64,000 bases of DNA from Streptomyces sp. LBL (GCF_029893585.1 NZ_JARXYX010000005.1:62001-126000), one strand, 5' to 3'; positions 9,871-21,094 are shown, counted from the first letter of the stretch. A program made the numbers and translations. The notes: generated by a model from the sequence alone, not told the origin.

Positions 9871-10103
9871 GGGGGGCGCTCGGGACTGCCCGGGCTCCAG
9901 GGCTGGTGGCGCGGGGCTCCCTCGCATCGGTAACGTACGAGTGCGGATCCCGTCGCCCCGGGGACGGGAACCCGCATCCGGTGCCGCGCCGCTCCCTGGC
10001 GGATCCGGTACCGTGCAAAAAGTGGAGCCCACCGCAGCGGGTACTGCGGCCGGCTCCTGACGGGTTACGGGTGTCCGCCCCTACTGTGTTTGGGGGCGGC
10101 CGC

Positions 10104-10199
10104 TCACCGTCCGTGAATCCGCAAGATCCACCTCCTCCGGCACTTCACCATCCGAAGACGGATCCGGTCCCAGCGGGTGGGCTTGCGGTGGCGGCCCAT
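10104..10199 (-). CDS. Possible 31-aa basic peptide
   Basis: A short frame starting MGRHRKPTRW and ending RIHGR, with about one third Arg/Lys/His. Its ATG follows a good ribosome binding site, GGAAGGGGG, five bases upstream. It lies alone in a 667-base gap on the same strand as guaB3. Frames this short often arise by chance in GC-rich DNA, and no family was recognised, so this is only a candidate. Confidence 0.2.
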   Translation of the reverse strand: MGRHRKPTRWDRIRLRMVKCRRRWILRIHGR

Positions 10200-10440
10200 A
10201 GGCGCCCCCTTCCACGACGCCACCCATTGACCCGGTAGGCGGCACGTGGGAACTCGGGCCGGGCCCCGAGGGCCGGGGTCCGGAACTTTGTTCTTGGAAG
10301 GGGGCACCCCACACAACTGGGGCGCCGACGTGAACGCTCCCCCCGCGACCCCGCTGACCAGCCCGAATTCGCCCCGAAGGCAACCGTGCGCCCCCGCCCC
10401 ACATCTCGCGCCCCCGCAGACACACCCGGACATGCGAAAG

Positions 10441-10475
10441 GGGCCGGTCGCTCACCCAAGTGAGACGACCGGCCC
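10441..10475 (-). terminator. Terminator after guaB3
   Basis: Hairpin with arms GGGCCGGTCGCTCAC and GTGAG-A-CGACCGGCCC: 15 base pairs with one bulged base and a CCAA loop. It begins about 60 bases past the guaB3 stop. Confidence 0.75.
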
Positions 10476-10537
10476 TCTACACGTCCTACGGAACTACGGG
10501 ACCCACGCGGACCACGGGCCCACGGAAACCACGCGGA

Positions 10538-11662
10538 CTACCGCCGATGCACCGAGTCCGCCACCGTCACCTCGACGCGCTGGAACTCCTTCAGCTCGCT
10601 GTAGCCGGTGGTCGCCATCGCCCGCCGCAGCGCCCCGAAGAAGTTCATCGAGCCGTCCGGCGTGTGGGACGGGCCGGCGAGGACCTCCTCGATGGTGCCC
10701 ACCGTGCCGAGGTCGACCTTCTTGCCGCGCGGGAGCTCATCGTTGACGGCCTCCATGCCCCAGTGGTGCCCCTTGCCCGGCGCGTCGGTCGCACGGGCCA
10801 GCGGGGAGCCCATCATCACCGCGTCGGCGCCACAGGCGATCGCCTTGGCCAGGTCGCCGGACCAGCCGACACCGCCGTCCGCGATCACGTGCACGTACCG
10901 GCCGCCGGACTCGTCCATGTAGTCGCGGCGGGCAGCCGCCACGTCGGCGACCGCCGTCGCCATCGGGACCTGGATGCCCAGCACGTTGCGCGTGGTGTGC
11001 GCCGCGCCGCCGCCGAAGCCGACCAGGACGCCCGCAGCTCCGGTGCGCATCAGGTGCAGGGCCGCGGTGTACGTGGCGCAGCCGCCGACGATCACCGGGA
11101 CGTCGAGCTCGTAGATGAACTGCTTCAGGTTCAGCGGCTCGTGCGAACCGGAGACGTGCTCCGCCGAGACCGTCGTACCGCGGATGACGAAGATGTCCAC
11201 GCCCGCGTCCACGACCGCCTTGGAGAACTGGGCCGTGCGCTGCGGGGAGAGCGCGGCGGCGGTGACCACGCCCGAGTCACGCACCTCCTTGATGCGCTGC
11301 CCGATCAGCTCCTCCTTGATGGGAGCGGCGTAGATCTCCTGGAGCCGGCGGGTCGCGGCGTCCACGTCCAGCTCGGCGATCTCGTCGAGCAGCGGCTGTG
11401 GGTCCTCGTACCGCGTCCACAGGCCTTCGAGGTTCAGCACGCCGAGGCCGCCGAGCTCGCCGATACGGATCGCGGTGGCCGGGGAGACGATGGAGTCCAT
11501 GGGTGCGGCCAGGAACGGCAGCTCGAAGCGGTAGGCATCGATCTGCCAGGTGATCGAGACCTCCTTCGGGTCCCGCGTGCGGCGGCTGGGGACGACGGCG
11601 ATGTCGTCGAAGGCGTACGCCCGGCGGCCGCGCTTGCCGCGCCCGATCTCGATCTCAGTCAC
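10538..11662 (-). CDS. guaB3: GuaB3-type IMP dehydrogenase-related protein
   Basis: A 374-aa TIM-barrel protein of the IMPDH/GMP reductase superfamily, without CBS domains. The GTG at 11662 gives MTEIEIGRGKRGRRAY; AAAGG lies upstream. Phosphate-binding and glycine-rich segments are present (GGCATYTAALHLMRTGAAGV, ADGGVGWSGD, MMGSPLARA). The loop that carries the catalytic Cys in IMPDH (GPGSICTTR in the guaB product next door) reads GGGAAHTTRN here, so the Cys is missing from that position. It is the downstream neighbour of guaB on the same strand, but a terminator hairpin lies between them. A classical IMPDH reaction is doubtful. Confidence 0.88.
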   Translation of the reverse strand: MTEIEIGRGKRGRRAYAFDDIAVVPSRRTRDPKEVSITWQIDAYRFELPFLAAPMDSIVSPATAIRIGELGGLGVLNLEGLWTRYEDPQPLLDEIAELDVDAATRRLQEIYAAPIKEELIGQRIKEVRDSGVVTAAALSPQRTAQFSKAVVDAGVDIFVIRGTTVSAEHVSGSHEPLNLKQFIYELDVPVIVGGCATYTAALHLMRTGAAGVLVGFGGGAAHTTRNVLGIQVPMATAVADVAAARRDYMDESGGRYVHVIADGGVGWSGDLAKAIACGADAVMMGSPLARATDAPGKGHHWGMEAVNDELPRGKKVDLGTVGTIEEVLAGPSHTPDGSMNFFGALRRAMATTGYSELKEFQRVEVTVADSVHRR

Positions 11663-11730
11663 GTCTGTGGCCTTTCCCTCTTCGTTGCAGCGTCTTCCAG
11701 TATCGCCGACGGGCACGACACGGGTACGCC

Positions 11731-11763
11731 AAGGGCGGCCCCGGAATGCCCGGGGCCGCCCTT
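11731..11763 (-). terminator. Terminator after guaB
   Basis: Perfect 14-bp stem, AAGGGCGGCCCCGG paired with CCGGGGCCGCCCTT, around an AATGC loop. It starts 15 bases past the guaB stop and separates guaB from guaB3. Confidence 0.85.
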
Positions 11764-11777
11764 CGGAAACCTGGTGA

Positions 11778-13325
<1,548 letters not shown>

Positions 13326-13441
13326 CTAACGGGAAGCGGTGAGCCCGAATTCCAGCGTCCCGTCCGACCGGGGGCTTCGTATGTCCGTACGGAACCGGAG
13401 CAACCCCCGTTCACCGAAGAAGCCCCTGTTCAACGCAGGCC

Positions 13442-14029
13442 CTACTGCTCGGCGAGCGCCCGCAGCCTGCTCAGCGCACGGTGCTGCGCCACACGGACCG
13501 CGCCGGGTGACATTCCCAACATCTGGCCCGTCTCCTCCGCCGTCAACCCCACCGCGATCCGCAGCAACAGCAGTTCGCGCTGGTTGTCAGGGAGGTTGGC
13601 CAGCAGTTTCTTGGCCCATTCGGCGTCGCTGCTCAGCAGGGCTCGCTCCTCCGGGCCGAGGGAGTCGTCCGGACGCTCGGGCATCTCGTCCGAGGGAACC
13701 GCCGTCGACCCCGGATGCCGCATCGCCGCCCGCTGCAGGTCGGCGACCTTGTGCGCGGCGATGGCGAAGACGAACGCCTCGAAGGGGCGGCCGGTGTCCT
13801 TGTAGCGCGGCAGGGCCAGGAGGACCGCGACACAGACCTCCTGGGCGAGGTCCTCGACGAAGTGCCGGGCGTCGCCCGGGAGGCGGGACAGACGGGTGCG
13901 GCAGTAGCGCAGCGCCAGGGGATGGACATGGGCGAGCAGGTCGTGCGTGGCCTGCTCGTCCCCGTCGACGGCGAGGTGGACGAGACCGCCGATCGCCCCC
14001 GGGGCCGTGCCCGCCTCGTCCTCACGCAT
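13442..14029 (-). CDS. sigD: ECF-type RNA polymerase sigma factor SigD
   Basis: Small group 4 sigma factor, about 195 aa from the ATG at 14029 (MREDEAG). Region 2 is recognisable ([35 protein letters not shown]) and region 4 carries a helix-turn-helix ([40 protein letters not shown]). The start is uncertain: the frame stays open to a GTG at 14170, and no candidate has a clear ribosome binding site. It sits next to bldM and whiD, the order I remember for sigD in S. coelicolor. No anti-sigma gene is adjacent. Confidence 0.85.
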   Translation of the reverse strand: MREDEAGTAPGAIGGLVHLAVDGDEQATHDLLAHVHPLALRYCRTRLSRLPGDARHFVEDLAQEVCVAVLLALPRYKDTGRPFEAFVFAIAAHKVADLQRAAMRHPGSTAVPSDEMPERPDDSLGPEERALLSSDAEWAKKLLANLPDNQRELLLLRIAVGLTAEETGQMLGMSPGAVRVAQHRALSRLRALAEQ

Positions 14030-14245
14030 CGGTCCATGGTGCCTTGGCGGCGGGCGATCCGTGACATCGCGCTGGTCGTTGTGCATCGAAGCGTTATGAG
14101 CAGGTGCGCCGGCACTCATCTCCTGCGCCCTCCCGTTCCGCTCGACCGACTCGTCCCCGAGGAACTCCACACCTCAAGGATGCGGCATCCGCGCCGAAAC
14201 GGGCAGCGGGCGCCGAATGAGCCGCTTGACTGGCCTCGCAACCGC

Positions 14246-14310
14246 ACCTTTCAGGGGCGCGGGGAACCGCGCGACCAGGCACCGACGGCCCGCAGCTTTC
14301 GATTGCCTGA
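14246..14310. repeat. Dispersed Streptomyces intergenic repeat, copy 1
   Basis: The core GGGGCGCGGGGAACCGCGCG, followed by ACCAGGCACCGACGG, closely matches a segment at 48515-48550 in the rplQ-rpoA gap. From memory, this GGGGCGCGGGGAAC...GCGCGACCAGCC consensus is scattered through many Streptomyces genomes. It contains a short palindrome that could form a hairpin. Confidence 0.7.
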
Positions 14311-14321
14311 CCAGCGGAGGG

Positions 14322-14525
14322 CTAGTGCCGCGGCAGGCAATGTCTGCCCGAGAGGAGCGGCGTCATGGGGGTCCCCCCGCTCGAGCGCAGCCGAGAGTGG
14401 GGGAGCGTGCTGTCGGCGTGCCGGGCGGAAGCCCTCGTACTGGATGTACGTGGGTTTTCGCCCGGTGCGGCGAGAGGGCGTGCCAGGCGTCGCGACGGGG
14501 CGAACATCGCCTGTCGCGGCACTAG
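14322..14525. mobile_element. MITE-like element with 22-bp terminal inverted repeats
   Basis: This is a 204-bp element. Its ends (14322-14343 and 14504-14525) are inverted copies matching at 20 of 22 positions, each starting CTAGTGCCGCG. The outermost CTAG on both sides fits a 4-bp YTAR target duplication of the kind made by IS5-family transposases. There is no transposase gene inside, so it would be non-autonomous. The interior holds a GGGGGTCCCCCC...AGTGGGGGAG hairpin motif. The right CTAG contains the bldM stop codon, so BldM ends unaltered. Confidence 0.75.
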
Positions 14526-15133
14526 CGCACCAGGCCCCAGCGGAACCCGAGCGCCACGGCGTGCGCCCGGTCCGAGGCGCCGAGTTTCTTGAAGAGCCGC
14601 CGGGCGTGTGTCTTGACGGTGTCCTCGGACAGGAACAGCTCGCGGCCGATCTCGGCGTTGGAGCGGCCGTGGCTCATGCCCTCGAGGACCTGGATCTCGC
14701 GCGCGGTGAGCGTGGGCGCGGCGCCCATCTCGGCGGAGCGCAGCCGACGCGGCGCCAGGCGCCAGGTCGGGTCGGCGAGGGCCTGGGTGACGGTCGCCCG
14801 CAGCTCGGCGCGGGAGGCGTCCTTGTGCAGATAGCCGCGGGCACCGGCGGCGACCGCGAGGGCCACGCCGTCCAGGTCCTCGGCAACGGTGAGCATGATG
14901 ATGCGCGCACCGGGATCGGCGGACAGCAGCCGACGGACGGTCTCCACGCCGCCCAGACCGGGCATGCGTACGTCCATCAGAATCAGGTCCGAGCGGTCGG
15001 CGCCCCAGCGGCGGAGGACTTCCTCGCCGTTGGCCGCGGTCGTCACGCGCTCGACGCCGGGCACGGTCGCGACCGCGCGGCGGAGCGCCTCTCGGGCAAG
15101 CGGGGAGTCGTCGCAGACGAGGACGGATGTCAT
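14522..15133 (-). CDS. bldM: Response regulator BldM
   Basis: NarL/FixJ-type response regulator, 203 aa, needed for aerial hyphae and sporulation in Streptomyces. The receiver domain (1-120) has the acidic pair DD at 8-9, Asp54 in LILMDVRMPG and Lys in HKDAS. A LuxR-type helix-turn-helix follows (TAREIQVLEGMSHGRSNAEIGRELFLSEDTVKTH region, about 140-200). The ATG at 15133 has GGAGG seven bases upstream. No histidine kinase is adjacent, as expected for this orphan regulator. whiD is divergent. The stop codon lies inside the right end of the element at 14322-14525. Confidence 0.97.
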   Translation of the reverse strand: MTSVLVCDDSPLAREALRRAVATVPGVERVTTAANGEEVLRRWGADRSDLILMDVRMPGLGGVETVRRLLSADPGARIIMLTVAEDLDGVALAVAAGARGYLHKDASRAELRATVTQALADPTWRLAPRRLRSAEMGAAPTLTAREIQVLEGMSHGRSNAEIGRELFLSEDTVKTHARRLFKKLGASDRAHAVALGFRWGLVR

Positions 15134-15535
15134 GACCGCCCTCCGCAGCTGATGCACGTCACCTTGAGCCTCCAGGCTGGTACGAAATCGTCACCTGTGC
15201 GGTCGACCGTCTCGGGCGCCTGCCCGAGCGCTTGTGTTTTCAACCGCCTCCGCACTCTCAACGACGGTCACTCGAAAGAGTTACGGGGCCGTGCGCCCTC
15301 TTCGGCACTCTACGTGAGGGCGTGGACACGGTGACAGACATGCGGGGCCCGCCCCCGACGTTTCATCACAACCCATGCCCCATTCGGACCCTTTTCTTCC
15401 CATTCACTGGTGTCTGAAGCTAGATTCGCAATGAGTCATATTTTCATCTCCTTAGATCGCAGTCGTGCGGAGTCGTGCGGTCCTGCACGCCGCAAGGATC
15501 AACAACCTCCCAGATCGGCTACAAGGGGTTACAAG
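15134..15535. other. bldM-whiD divergent regulatory region
   Basis: A 402-base gap between two divergently transcribed developmental regulators, so it should hold both promoters and operators. It is visibly less GC-rich than the flanking genes. A short direct repeat, GTCGTGCGG twice in tandem, lies near 15460-15480. I could not assign -10/-35 elements with confidence. Confidence 0.6.
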
Positions 15536-15865
15536 ATGGCAGATTTCTCCCGCCTTCCCGGACCGAACGCGGACCTGTGGGACTGGCAGCTCCTGGCTGC
15601 CTGTCGCGGAGTGGACAGCTCGCTCTTCTTCCATCCGGAGGGTGAGCGCGGTGCGGCCCGGAGCGCTCGCGAGAACTCGGCCAAGGAGGTCTGCATGAGG
15701 TGCCCGGTGCGCGCGCAGTGCGCGGCACACGCGCTGGCGGTGAGAGAGCCGTACGGCGTCTGGGGCGGCCTGACCGAGGACGAGCGCGAGGAACTCATGG
15801 GACGGGCGCGCCACCGGCTGGTGTCGGCGGCGGCCGCGGCCGGGGACGGCCCTTCGAGCGAGTGA
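15536..15865 (+). CDS. whiD: WhiB-family regulator WhiD
   Basis: Wbl protein of 109 aa carrying a [4Fe-4S] cluster, needed for spore maturation. The four cluster ligands are Cys23, Cys53, Cys56 and Cys62, and the GVWGG turn follows (GVWGGLTEDERE). The ATG at 15536 gives MADFSRLPGPNADLWDWQ with AAGGGG eight bases upstream. The frame is open further 5', but those starts lack support and would lengthen the protein beyond the family norm. Wbl proteins act by binding a sigma factor region 4, usually that of HrdB. The gene is divergent from bldM. Confidence 0.97.
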   Translation: MADFSRLPGPNADLWDWQLLAACRGVDSSLFFHPEGERGAARSARENSAKEVCMRCPVRAQCAAHALAVREPYGVWGGLTEDEREELMGRARHRLVSAAAAAGDGPSSE

Positions 15866-15904
15866 ACAGAGTCACGGAGCAACTGAAGGAACGTTTTTCC
15901 TACG

Positions 15905-15925
15905 GGGGCACGCGCCGCGTGCCCC
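15905..15925 (+). terminator. Terminator after whiD
   Basis: Stem GGGGCACG paired with CGTGCCCC around a CGCCG loop, about 40 bases past the whiD stop. The LysR gene converges from the other side, so it may serve both. Confidence 0.6.
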
Positions 15926-15983
15926 TGCTTTCGGCCGCGCCACCGGGCGACGGCACCGCGCGGGGCCACCTCGATCCGCCCTA

Positions 15984-16886
15984 TCAGGCAGCTCGGGCAG
16001 CGGCCCGCGCCAGTTGGTCCAACGTCGCCGCCACGGCCGGCACCTTCGACAGATCGGGCAGCGTCAGCGCGACGATCTCCCGCCGGACCGGCGGTTCCAG
16101 TGTCACTGTGCGTGCGCCTCTGGGCCGTACGGACGCGACGGCGAGCTGTGGCAGGACGGCGACGCCGAGACCCGCGCCCACCAGGCCGACCACCGCGGGA
16201 TAGTCGTCGCTCGCGAAGTCGATGCGGGGCGTGAAACCGGCGGCCTCGCACACCTCGACCAACTGGCCGCGGCAGCGCGGGCAGCCCGCGATCCAGGGTT
16301 CCTGCGCGAGTTCCCCGATGGCGACGGAGTCCGCGCGTGCGAGGCGGTGCCGTTCGGGTACGAGGGCGACGAGCCGGTCGGTCAGCAGCGGCCGTACGGC
16401 GAGGTCGTCCCACTCCTCGGCGCCCGCCGCCCCCTCGTACCGGAAGGCGAGCGCCACATCACAGTCGCCCTCGCGCAGCAGTTCGACGGACTGGGGCGGT
16501 TCGGCCTCCTCCAACGAGACGCGGGTGCCGGGGTGCTCGGTACGCAGGGCGGCCAGCGCCGTGGGGACGAGCGTGGAGCTGCCGCTGGGGAAGGAGACGA
16601 GGCGGACCCGGCCGGCACGCAGGCCGGCGATGGCGGCGACCTCCTCCTCTGCCGCGGTGAGCCCGGCGAGGATCCCGGCGGCGTGCCGGACCAGGGCCTC
16701 GCCGGCCTGGGTCAGCCGCATCTCGCGGCCGCTGCGGATGAGCAGGGGGGTGCCGACGGATGCCTCCAGGGCCTTCATCTGCTGACTGACGGCGGGCTGG
16801 GTGCAGCCCAGCGCCCGCCCGGCCGCCGAGAAGGAGCCGGTGGCGGCGACGGCGCGCAGCACACGGAGATGACGGGCCTCGATCAC
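15984..16886 (-). CDS. LysR-family transcriptional regulator
   Basis: LysR-type regulator of 300 aa. The N-terminal winged helix-turn-helix is clear (HLRVLRAVAATGSFSAAGRALGCTQPAVSQQMKALE condensed over residues 5-40), followed by the periplasmic-binding-protein-like effector domain (about 90-290). The start is a GTG giving MIEARHLR; no strong ribosome binding site is visible, so it could be leaderless. LysR proteins often control a divergent gene. Here the divergent neighbours are a MOSC stub and an SDR gene, so the target is unclear. The effector is unknown. Confidence 0.92.
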   Translation of the reverse strand: MIEARHLRVLRAVAATGSFSAAGRALGCTQPAVSQQMKALEASVGTPLLIRSGREMRLTQAGEALVRHAAGILAGLTAAEEEVAAIAGLRAGRVRLVSFPSGSSTLVPTALAALRTEHPGTRVSLEEAEPPQSVELLREGDCDVALAFRYEGAAGAEEWDDLAVRPLLTDRLVALVPERHRLARADSVAIGELAQEPWIAGCPRCRGQLVEVCEAAGFTPRIDFASDDYPAVVGLVGAGLGVAVLPQLAVASVRPRGARTVTLEPPVRREIVALTLPDLSKVPAVAATLDQLARAAARAA

Positions 16887-16967
16887 GGAGTCGAGTATAA
16901 GCGGGCCTTGGGGGCGGGGCCGGATAATGCGTCGATGCTTTTGCCGAGCGCTGCGTACCGTACCGTC

Positions 16968-17049
16968 ATGAAGCTGCTGTCGGTGAATCCGGGCCGCCCG
17001 AAGGCCGTGCCGTACACGGCCGACCCGGAAGGCGTCACCTGCATCGACA
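16968..17049 (+). pseudogene. MOSC-domain protein remnant (5' end only)
   Basis: The frame from ATG 16968 reads MKLLSVNPGRPKAVPYTADP and on to GVTCIDT, matching the start of streptomycete MOSC-domain proteins (usually MKLLSVNLGRPKAVPY). After about 27 codons the similarity stops and the frame continues into unrelated sequence. The rest of a gene normally about 220 codons long is missing. It looks like the stub left by a deletion between the LysR gene and the SDR gene. Confidence 0.6.
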
Positions 17050-17175
17050 CCTCAGGGAGTTGGCGCGGGGGTGTTCCTGACCTCGCTCACCGGTTGCCGT
17101 TCGCCTGGCCTTCACGCATCGGGAGGCCCTGTGCAGGGAGCGGACGCGCGCACTCCGGGTCACTAATCTTGCGCC

Positions 17176-17949
17176 ATGACAACGGCTCTCATCACCGGAT
17201 CGACCGCGGGCATCGGTGCCGCGTTCGCACGGCGGCTGGCCTCGGACGGGCACAACCTCGTCCTGGTCGCCCGCGACACCAAGCGGCTGCGTGAACAGGC
17301 GACCGAACTGCACGACCGGCACGGGATCGAGGCGGAGGTCCTCACCGCCGACCTGGCGACGGACGACGGCATCGAGGCGGTGGCCGCTCGGCTCGGCGAC
17401 CGCAGGAACTCCGTCGACCTGCTGATCAACAACGCCGGCTTCGGCAACAGGGGCCGCTACCTCGACGTGCCGATGGCCGACGAGCTGACCATGCTCAAGG
17501 TGCACTGCGAGGCGGTGCTGCGGCTGACGTCGGCGGCGTCCGGGGCGATGCGGGAGCGGGGGCGCGGGGGTGTGGTCAACGTGGCCTCGGTGGCGGCCTT
17601 CTTGCCGCGCGGGACGTACGGGGCCTCCAAAGCGTGGGTCGTGCAGTTCACGCAGGGGGCGGCGCGGGACCTGGCGGGCAGCGGCGTACGGCTGATGGCG
17701 CTGTGCCCGGGGTTCGTGCGGACCGAGTTCCACCAGCGGGCCGGGATGGGGACCGACAACATCCCGGGGTGGATGTGGCTGGACGCGGACAAGCTGGTGG
17801 CGGCGGCGCTGGCGGATCTGGCGCGCGGGAAGTCGTTGTCGATTCCGGATCCGCGCTACAAGGCGCTGATGGGTCTGGCGAAGATCACTCCGCGCTCGCT
17901 GCTCGGTGGGATCTCCTCGAAGACGGGGCGCAAGTACGGGCCCCAGTAG
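17176..17949 (+). CDS. Short-chain dehydrogenase/reductase
   Basis: Classical SDR of 257 aa. It has the NAD(P)-binding TGSTAGIG (7-14), NNAG (85-88) and the catalytic Ser138, Tyr148 and Lys152 (YGASK). R33 after the second strand (VARD) hints at NADP preference. The C-terminal part (LCPGFVRTEFHQRAG) fits the family. The gene follows the MOSC stub, and 77 bases further on comes the SnoaL-like gene. The substrate cannot be told. Family members of this kind act on fatty acyl or steroid-like compounds, but that is only a guess. Confidence 0.93.
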   Translation: MTTALITGSTAGIGAAFARRLASDGHNLVLVARDTKRLREQATELHDRHGIEAEVLTADLATDDGIEAVAARLGDRRNSVDLLINNAGFGNRGRYLDVPMADELTMLKVHCEAVLRLTSAASGAMRERGRGGVVNVASVAAFLPRGTYGASKAWVVQFTQGAARDLAGSGVRLMALCPGFVRTEFHQRAGMGTDNIPGWMWLDADKLVAAALADLARGKSLSIPDPRYKALMGLAKITPRSLLGGISSKTGRKYGPQ

Positions 17950-18026
17950 CGGGCGGGTGGCGCGGCGTCTCCGGTGGGACAATGGGCAGGACGGGAACCG
18001 TGCCCAGGGGGGCCGGAGGCGGCGTC

Positions 18027-18716
18027 ATGACGTTCGTACAGCTCATCGACTGCAGGACCGACCGGTTCGACGAGATGAACCGGTTGATGGACACATGGGT
18101 CGAGCAGACCAAGGGGAAGCGGACCGCGACGCACGCGGTGGTCGGCAAGGACCGCTCCGACGCGTCGCACTTCATCGAGATCGTGGAGTTCCCCTCGTAC
18201 GAGGAGGCCATGCGGAACTCGGTGCTGCCGGAGACCGACCGGATCTTCCGGGACATGGTCGCCCTGTGCGAGGGGATGCCCGAGTTCACCGATCTGGACG
18301 TGGTGTGGGACGAACAGCTCAACCCGGTGGTCGCACGGGAGTTCTTCGAGGAGGCCGGGCAGGCCGACACCGAGGCGCTGTTCGAGCGGTTCGCCGTCGA
18401 CTACGTGGACCACAACCCCGCCAATCCCGATGACCTGCGGCTGGAGGGGGCGCGCGAGGAGTACGAGGGGTGGCGGCGGTCGTTCACCTTCGCGTTCCGG
18501 GTCGACGACCAGATCGCCCAGGACGACCGGGTGTGCACCCGCTGGACCTGGGCCGGCCGGCACACCGGCGATTTTCTGGGGATTCCGGCCACCCGACAGG
18601 ACGCCGTCATGACCGGGACGACCTGGCACCGGTTCCGGGACGGGAAGATCTGCGAGGGCTGGTGGGAGTACGACCGGGCCGGCCTGATGGAGCAGCTGGG
18701 CGCGTTCGGGGAGTGA
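18027..18716 (+). CDS. SnoaL-like (ester cyclase type) protein
   Basis: A 229-aa protein. The ATG at 18027 follows GGAGGC at six bases spacing. The first half (about 1-95; FVQLIDCRTDRFDEMNRLMD) resembles a dimeric alpha/beta-barrel monooxygenase-like fold. The second half (about 105-225) resembles SnoaL/ester-cyclase proteins, with DYVDHNP, GIPATRQDAVMTGTTWHRFRDGKICEGWWEYD. Such proteins cluster with secondary metabolism or stress genes, but none lies here. Activity is unknown. The last codons are copied in a 38-bp tandem duplication that extends past the stop. Confidence 0.85.
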   Translation: MTFVQLIDCRTDRFDEMNRLMDTWVEQTKGKRTATHAVVGKDRSDASHFIEIVEFPSYEEAMRNSVLPETDRIFRDMVALCEGMPEFTDLDVVWDEQLNPVVAREFFEEAGQADTEALFERFAVDYVDHNPANPDDLRLEGAREEYEGWRRSFTFAFRVDDQIAQDDRVCTRWTWAGRHTGDFLGIPATRQDAVMTGTTWHRFRDGKICEGWWEYDRAGLMEQLGAFGE

Positions 18717-18765
18717 CCCGCGAAAGGGAGCAGCTGAGCGCGTTCGGGGAATGACCCGCGAAGGG
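18690..18765 (+). repeat. 38-bp tandem duplication of a gene 3' end
   Basis: Two adjacent 38-bp copies (18690-18727 and 18728-18765) differ at three positions. The first encodes the last residues EQLGAFGE and the stop of the SnoaL-like gene. The second repeats this, but its stop is no longer used. Confidence 0.9.
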
Positions 18766-18768
18766 GAA

Positions 18769-18807
18769 GGGGCCCCGTTCCAGCACCTGGGTGCGGAACG
18801 GGGCCCC
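18769..18807. terminator. Bidirectional terminator
   Basis: Perfect 13-bp stem, GGGGCCCCGTTCC and GGAACGGGGCCCC, with a 13-base loop. It lies between the convergent SnoaL-like gene and groEL and can serve both. Confidence 0.85.
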
Positions 18808-18823
18808 TCTGCGAGCGGGTGCC

Positions 18824-20473
<1,650 letters not shown>

Positions 20474-20599
20474 CTAGGTGAAATTAGCCGCGCCCCTGGC
20501 ACCCGGCTCACTAGTGATCGCGGGGGGCCAGGGGCGCAGCTCAAGCAAGGTGCTTCGCGGTGAGGCGAAGCGGGGTGAAGCCTGGTGAAGCGAGGTGAA

Positions 20600-20908
20600 C
20601 TACTTCTCGATGATCGCGAGCACGTCGCGAGCCGAGAGGACGAGGTACTCCTCGCCGTTGTACTTCACTTCGGTGCCGCCGTACTTGCTGTACAGCACGA
20701 TGTCGCCGGTCTTGACGTCGAGCGGAAGTCGCTCGCCGTTCTCGAAGCGACCCGGGCCCACGGCAAGGACGACGCCCTCCTGGGGCTTCTCCTTCGCGGT
20801 GTCCGGGATGACCAGGCCAGAGGCGGTGGTCTGCTCGGCGTCGAGCGGCTGGACCACAATGCGGTCCTCGAGCGGCTTGATGGCAACCTTGGAGCTGGTG
20901 GTCGTCAC
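20600..20908 (-). CDS. groES: Co-chaperonin GroES
   Basis: 10-kDa co-chaperonin, 102 aa, the lid of the GroEL chamber. The mobile loop (about 20-35, [20 protein letters not shown] condensed), the roof and [21 protein letters not shown] are typical. The GTG at 20908 gives [16 protein letters not shown] with GGGAGG eight bases upstream. The frame stays open 5', but that part lies across the operators and is not coding. It is the first gene of groES-groEL. Two CIRCE operators upstream point to HrcA heat-shock repression. Confidence 0.97.
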   Translation of the reverse strand: MTTTSSKVAIKPLEDRIVVQPLDAEQTTASGLVIPDTAKEKPQEGVVLAVGPGRFENGERLPLDVKTGDIVLYSKYGGTEVKYNGEEYLVLSARDVLAIIEK

Positions 20909-21004
20909 GATCCGACCTCCCCCTTCGGAGATCACGGGGTTGACTGTCTGAGGTGGCGACCAGGTGGATCCGTCGTCGCGGGTGCCGGACCTGCCCGTCG
21001 CTAG

Positions 21005-21031
21005 TTGGCACTCTCCAGGGGGGAGTGCCAG
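21005..21031 (-). promoter_or_regulatory. CIRCE operator, proximal
   Basis: TTGGCACTC and GAGTGCCAG separated by nine bases, close to the CIRCE consensus TTAGCACTC-N9-GAGTGCTAA bound by HrcA. It lies about 100 bases upstream of the groES start. Confidence 0.88.
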
Positions 21032-21051
21032 AACCGAGACTATGACCGCGA

Positions 21052-21078
21052 TTAGCACTCGGTCAAGCGGAGTGCCAA
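21052..21078 (-). promoter_or_regulatory. CIRCE operator, distal
   Basis: TTAGCACTC and GAGTGCCAA separated by nine bases: one mismatch to the full CIRCE consensus. Its centre is 47 bases from that of the proximal copy. Confidence 0.92.
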
Positions 21079-21094
21079 TGCGTCCGGCGTGGCG

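Larger units (their letters stand above)
9871..10537. other. Intergenic between convergent genes
   Basis: This 667-base region lies between the convergent sugar-dehydrogenase-like gene and guaB3. It holds the guaB3 terminator (10441-10475) and one possible tiny minus-strand reading frame (10104-10199). I see no recognisable gene remnant in the rest. Confidence 0.5.

Noticed and set aside
14365..14592. Open frame inside the MITE-like element as a transposase fragment
   Set aside because: Translation shows no DDE or helix-turn-helix features; the element is too short to encode one.
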